Source of the DNA: Deltaproteobacteria bacterium
GTDB taxonomy: Bacteria; Desulfobacterota; Desulfobacteria; Desulfobacterales; Desulfobacteraceae
Direction: 5' to 3'
Length of the DNA: 6,712 nt
NCBI GenBank assembly: GCA_019314105.1
Contig: JAFCZY010000104.1
Location: forward strand, 1 to 6,712
Positions within the stretch are counted from its first letter, which is position 1. Each line of letters opens with the position of its first letter. Below the pieces are notes generated by a model. The model was not told the DNA's origin, made no database searches, and worked only from the letters and a program-made list of their open reading frames with translations. A program made the translations under genes and the position numbers. Below are positions 6,647 through 6,712 of this stretch, piece after piece.

Positions 6647-6712
6647 TCATATGCAAGTTGAGTATCCTTTTGGGTTTTTAGCTCCAACCATAAAATATGC
6701 TTTTAATCTATT
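6647..6712 (-). CDS. Possible C-terminal end of an upstream gene (partial)
   Basis: Of the three minus-strand frames, only one is open from the right edge: 21 codons ending ...MVGAKNPKGYSTCI and a TGA at 6647-6649. The terminator 33 nt further on fits a gene ending here. The stretch is too short to recognise any family, and an open run of this length is common by chance. An RNA gene ending here is equally possible, and one plus-strand frame (ATG at 6651) is also open to the edge. Confidence 0.25.
   Translation of the reverse strand, partial: NRLKAYFMVGAKNPKGYSTCI

Noticed and set aside
6614..6712. tRNA, tmRNA or divergent plus-strand gene at the right edge
   Set aside because: No cloverleaf or CCA end is seen, and the plus-strand open frame from 6651 is only 20 codons with a poorly placed Shine-Dalgarno.

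Overview
The window is an AT-rich stretch (about 40% GC by eye) of a bacterial chromosome. Every gene I can support is on the minus strand, so transcription runs from high to low coordinates. The gene families, the PrkA/DUF444 pair, the A-type RNase P RNA and the protein style fit an anaerobic deltaproteobacterium (Desulfobacterota), perhaps a Desulfobacteraceae-like sulfate reducer. That assignment is inferred from gene content, not from a search.

From right to left in transcription order. At the right edge (6614-6712) there may be the last 21 codons of an upstream gene, followed by a perfect 15-bp hairpin terminator (6581-6613). Next come a Nif3/YbgI-family dinuclear-metal protein (5746-6561) and, 10 nt further on, a coiled-coil plus C4 zinc-ribbon protein (5016-5735). 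The zinc-ribbon reading frame is broken at codon 135 by an in-frame TAG, yet the remaining 104 codons, including the Cys4 ribbon, are intact. Three bases after that gene's stop codon begins the RNase P RNA (rnpB, about 4625-5012). Its long P1 helix runs directly into a U-rich tract that probably ends transcription. Only about 28 nt separate rnpB from a 436-aa protein with a large, unrecognised, mainly helical N-terminal part and an HPr-like phosphocarrier domain at its C-terminus (3286-4596). That gene is followed after 1 nt by ispD of the MEP isoprenoid pathway (2568-3284).

A second transcription unit starts in the 117-nt gap after ispD. A strong sigma-70-type promoter (TTGACA-18-TATATT) and a short structured leader precede prkA (387-2450), an AAA+ PrkA-family protein. 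It is followed after 19 nt by the start of a DUF444 (YeaH/YhbH) gene that runs off the left edge. PrkA-DUF444, often with SpoVR, is a widely conserved stress and stationary-phase module; SpoVR, if present, lies beyond the left edge.

The observations most worth a second look are the in-frame amber codon in the zinc-ribbon gene (pyrrolysine or other readthrough, versus a recent nonsense mutation or sequencing error), the HPr-like domain fused to an unknown N-terminal region with both classical HPr phosphosites kept at exact spacing, the rnpB/terminator/start-site arrangement, and a possible leader pseudoknot over the prkA ribosome binding site. I found no CRISPR array, insertion sequence or tRNA gene.
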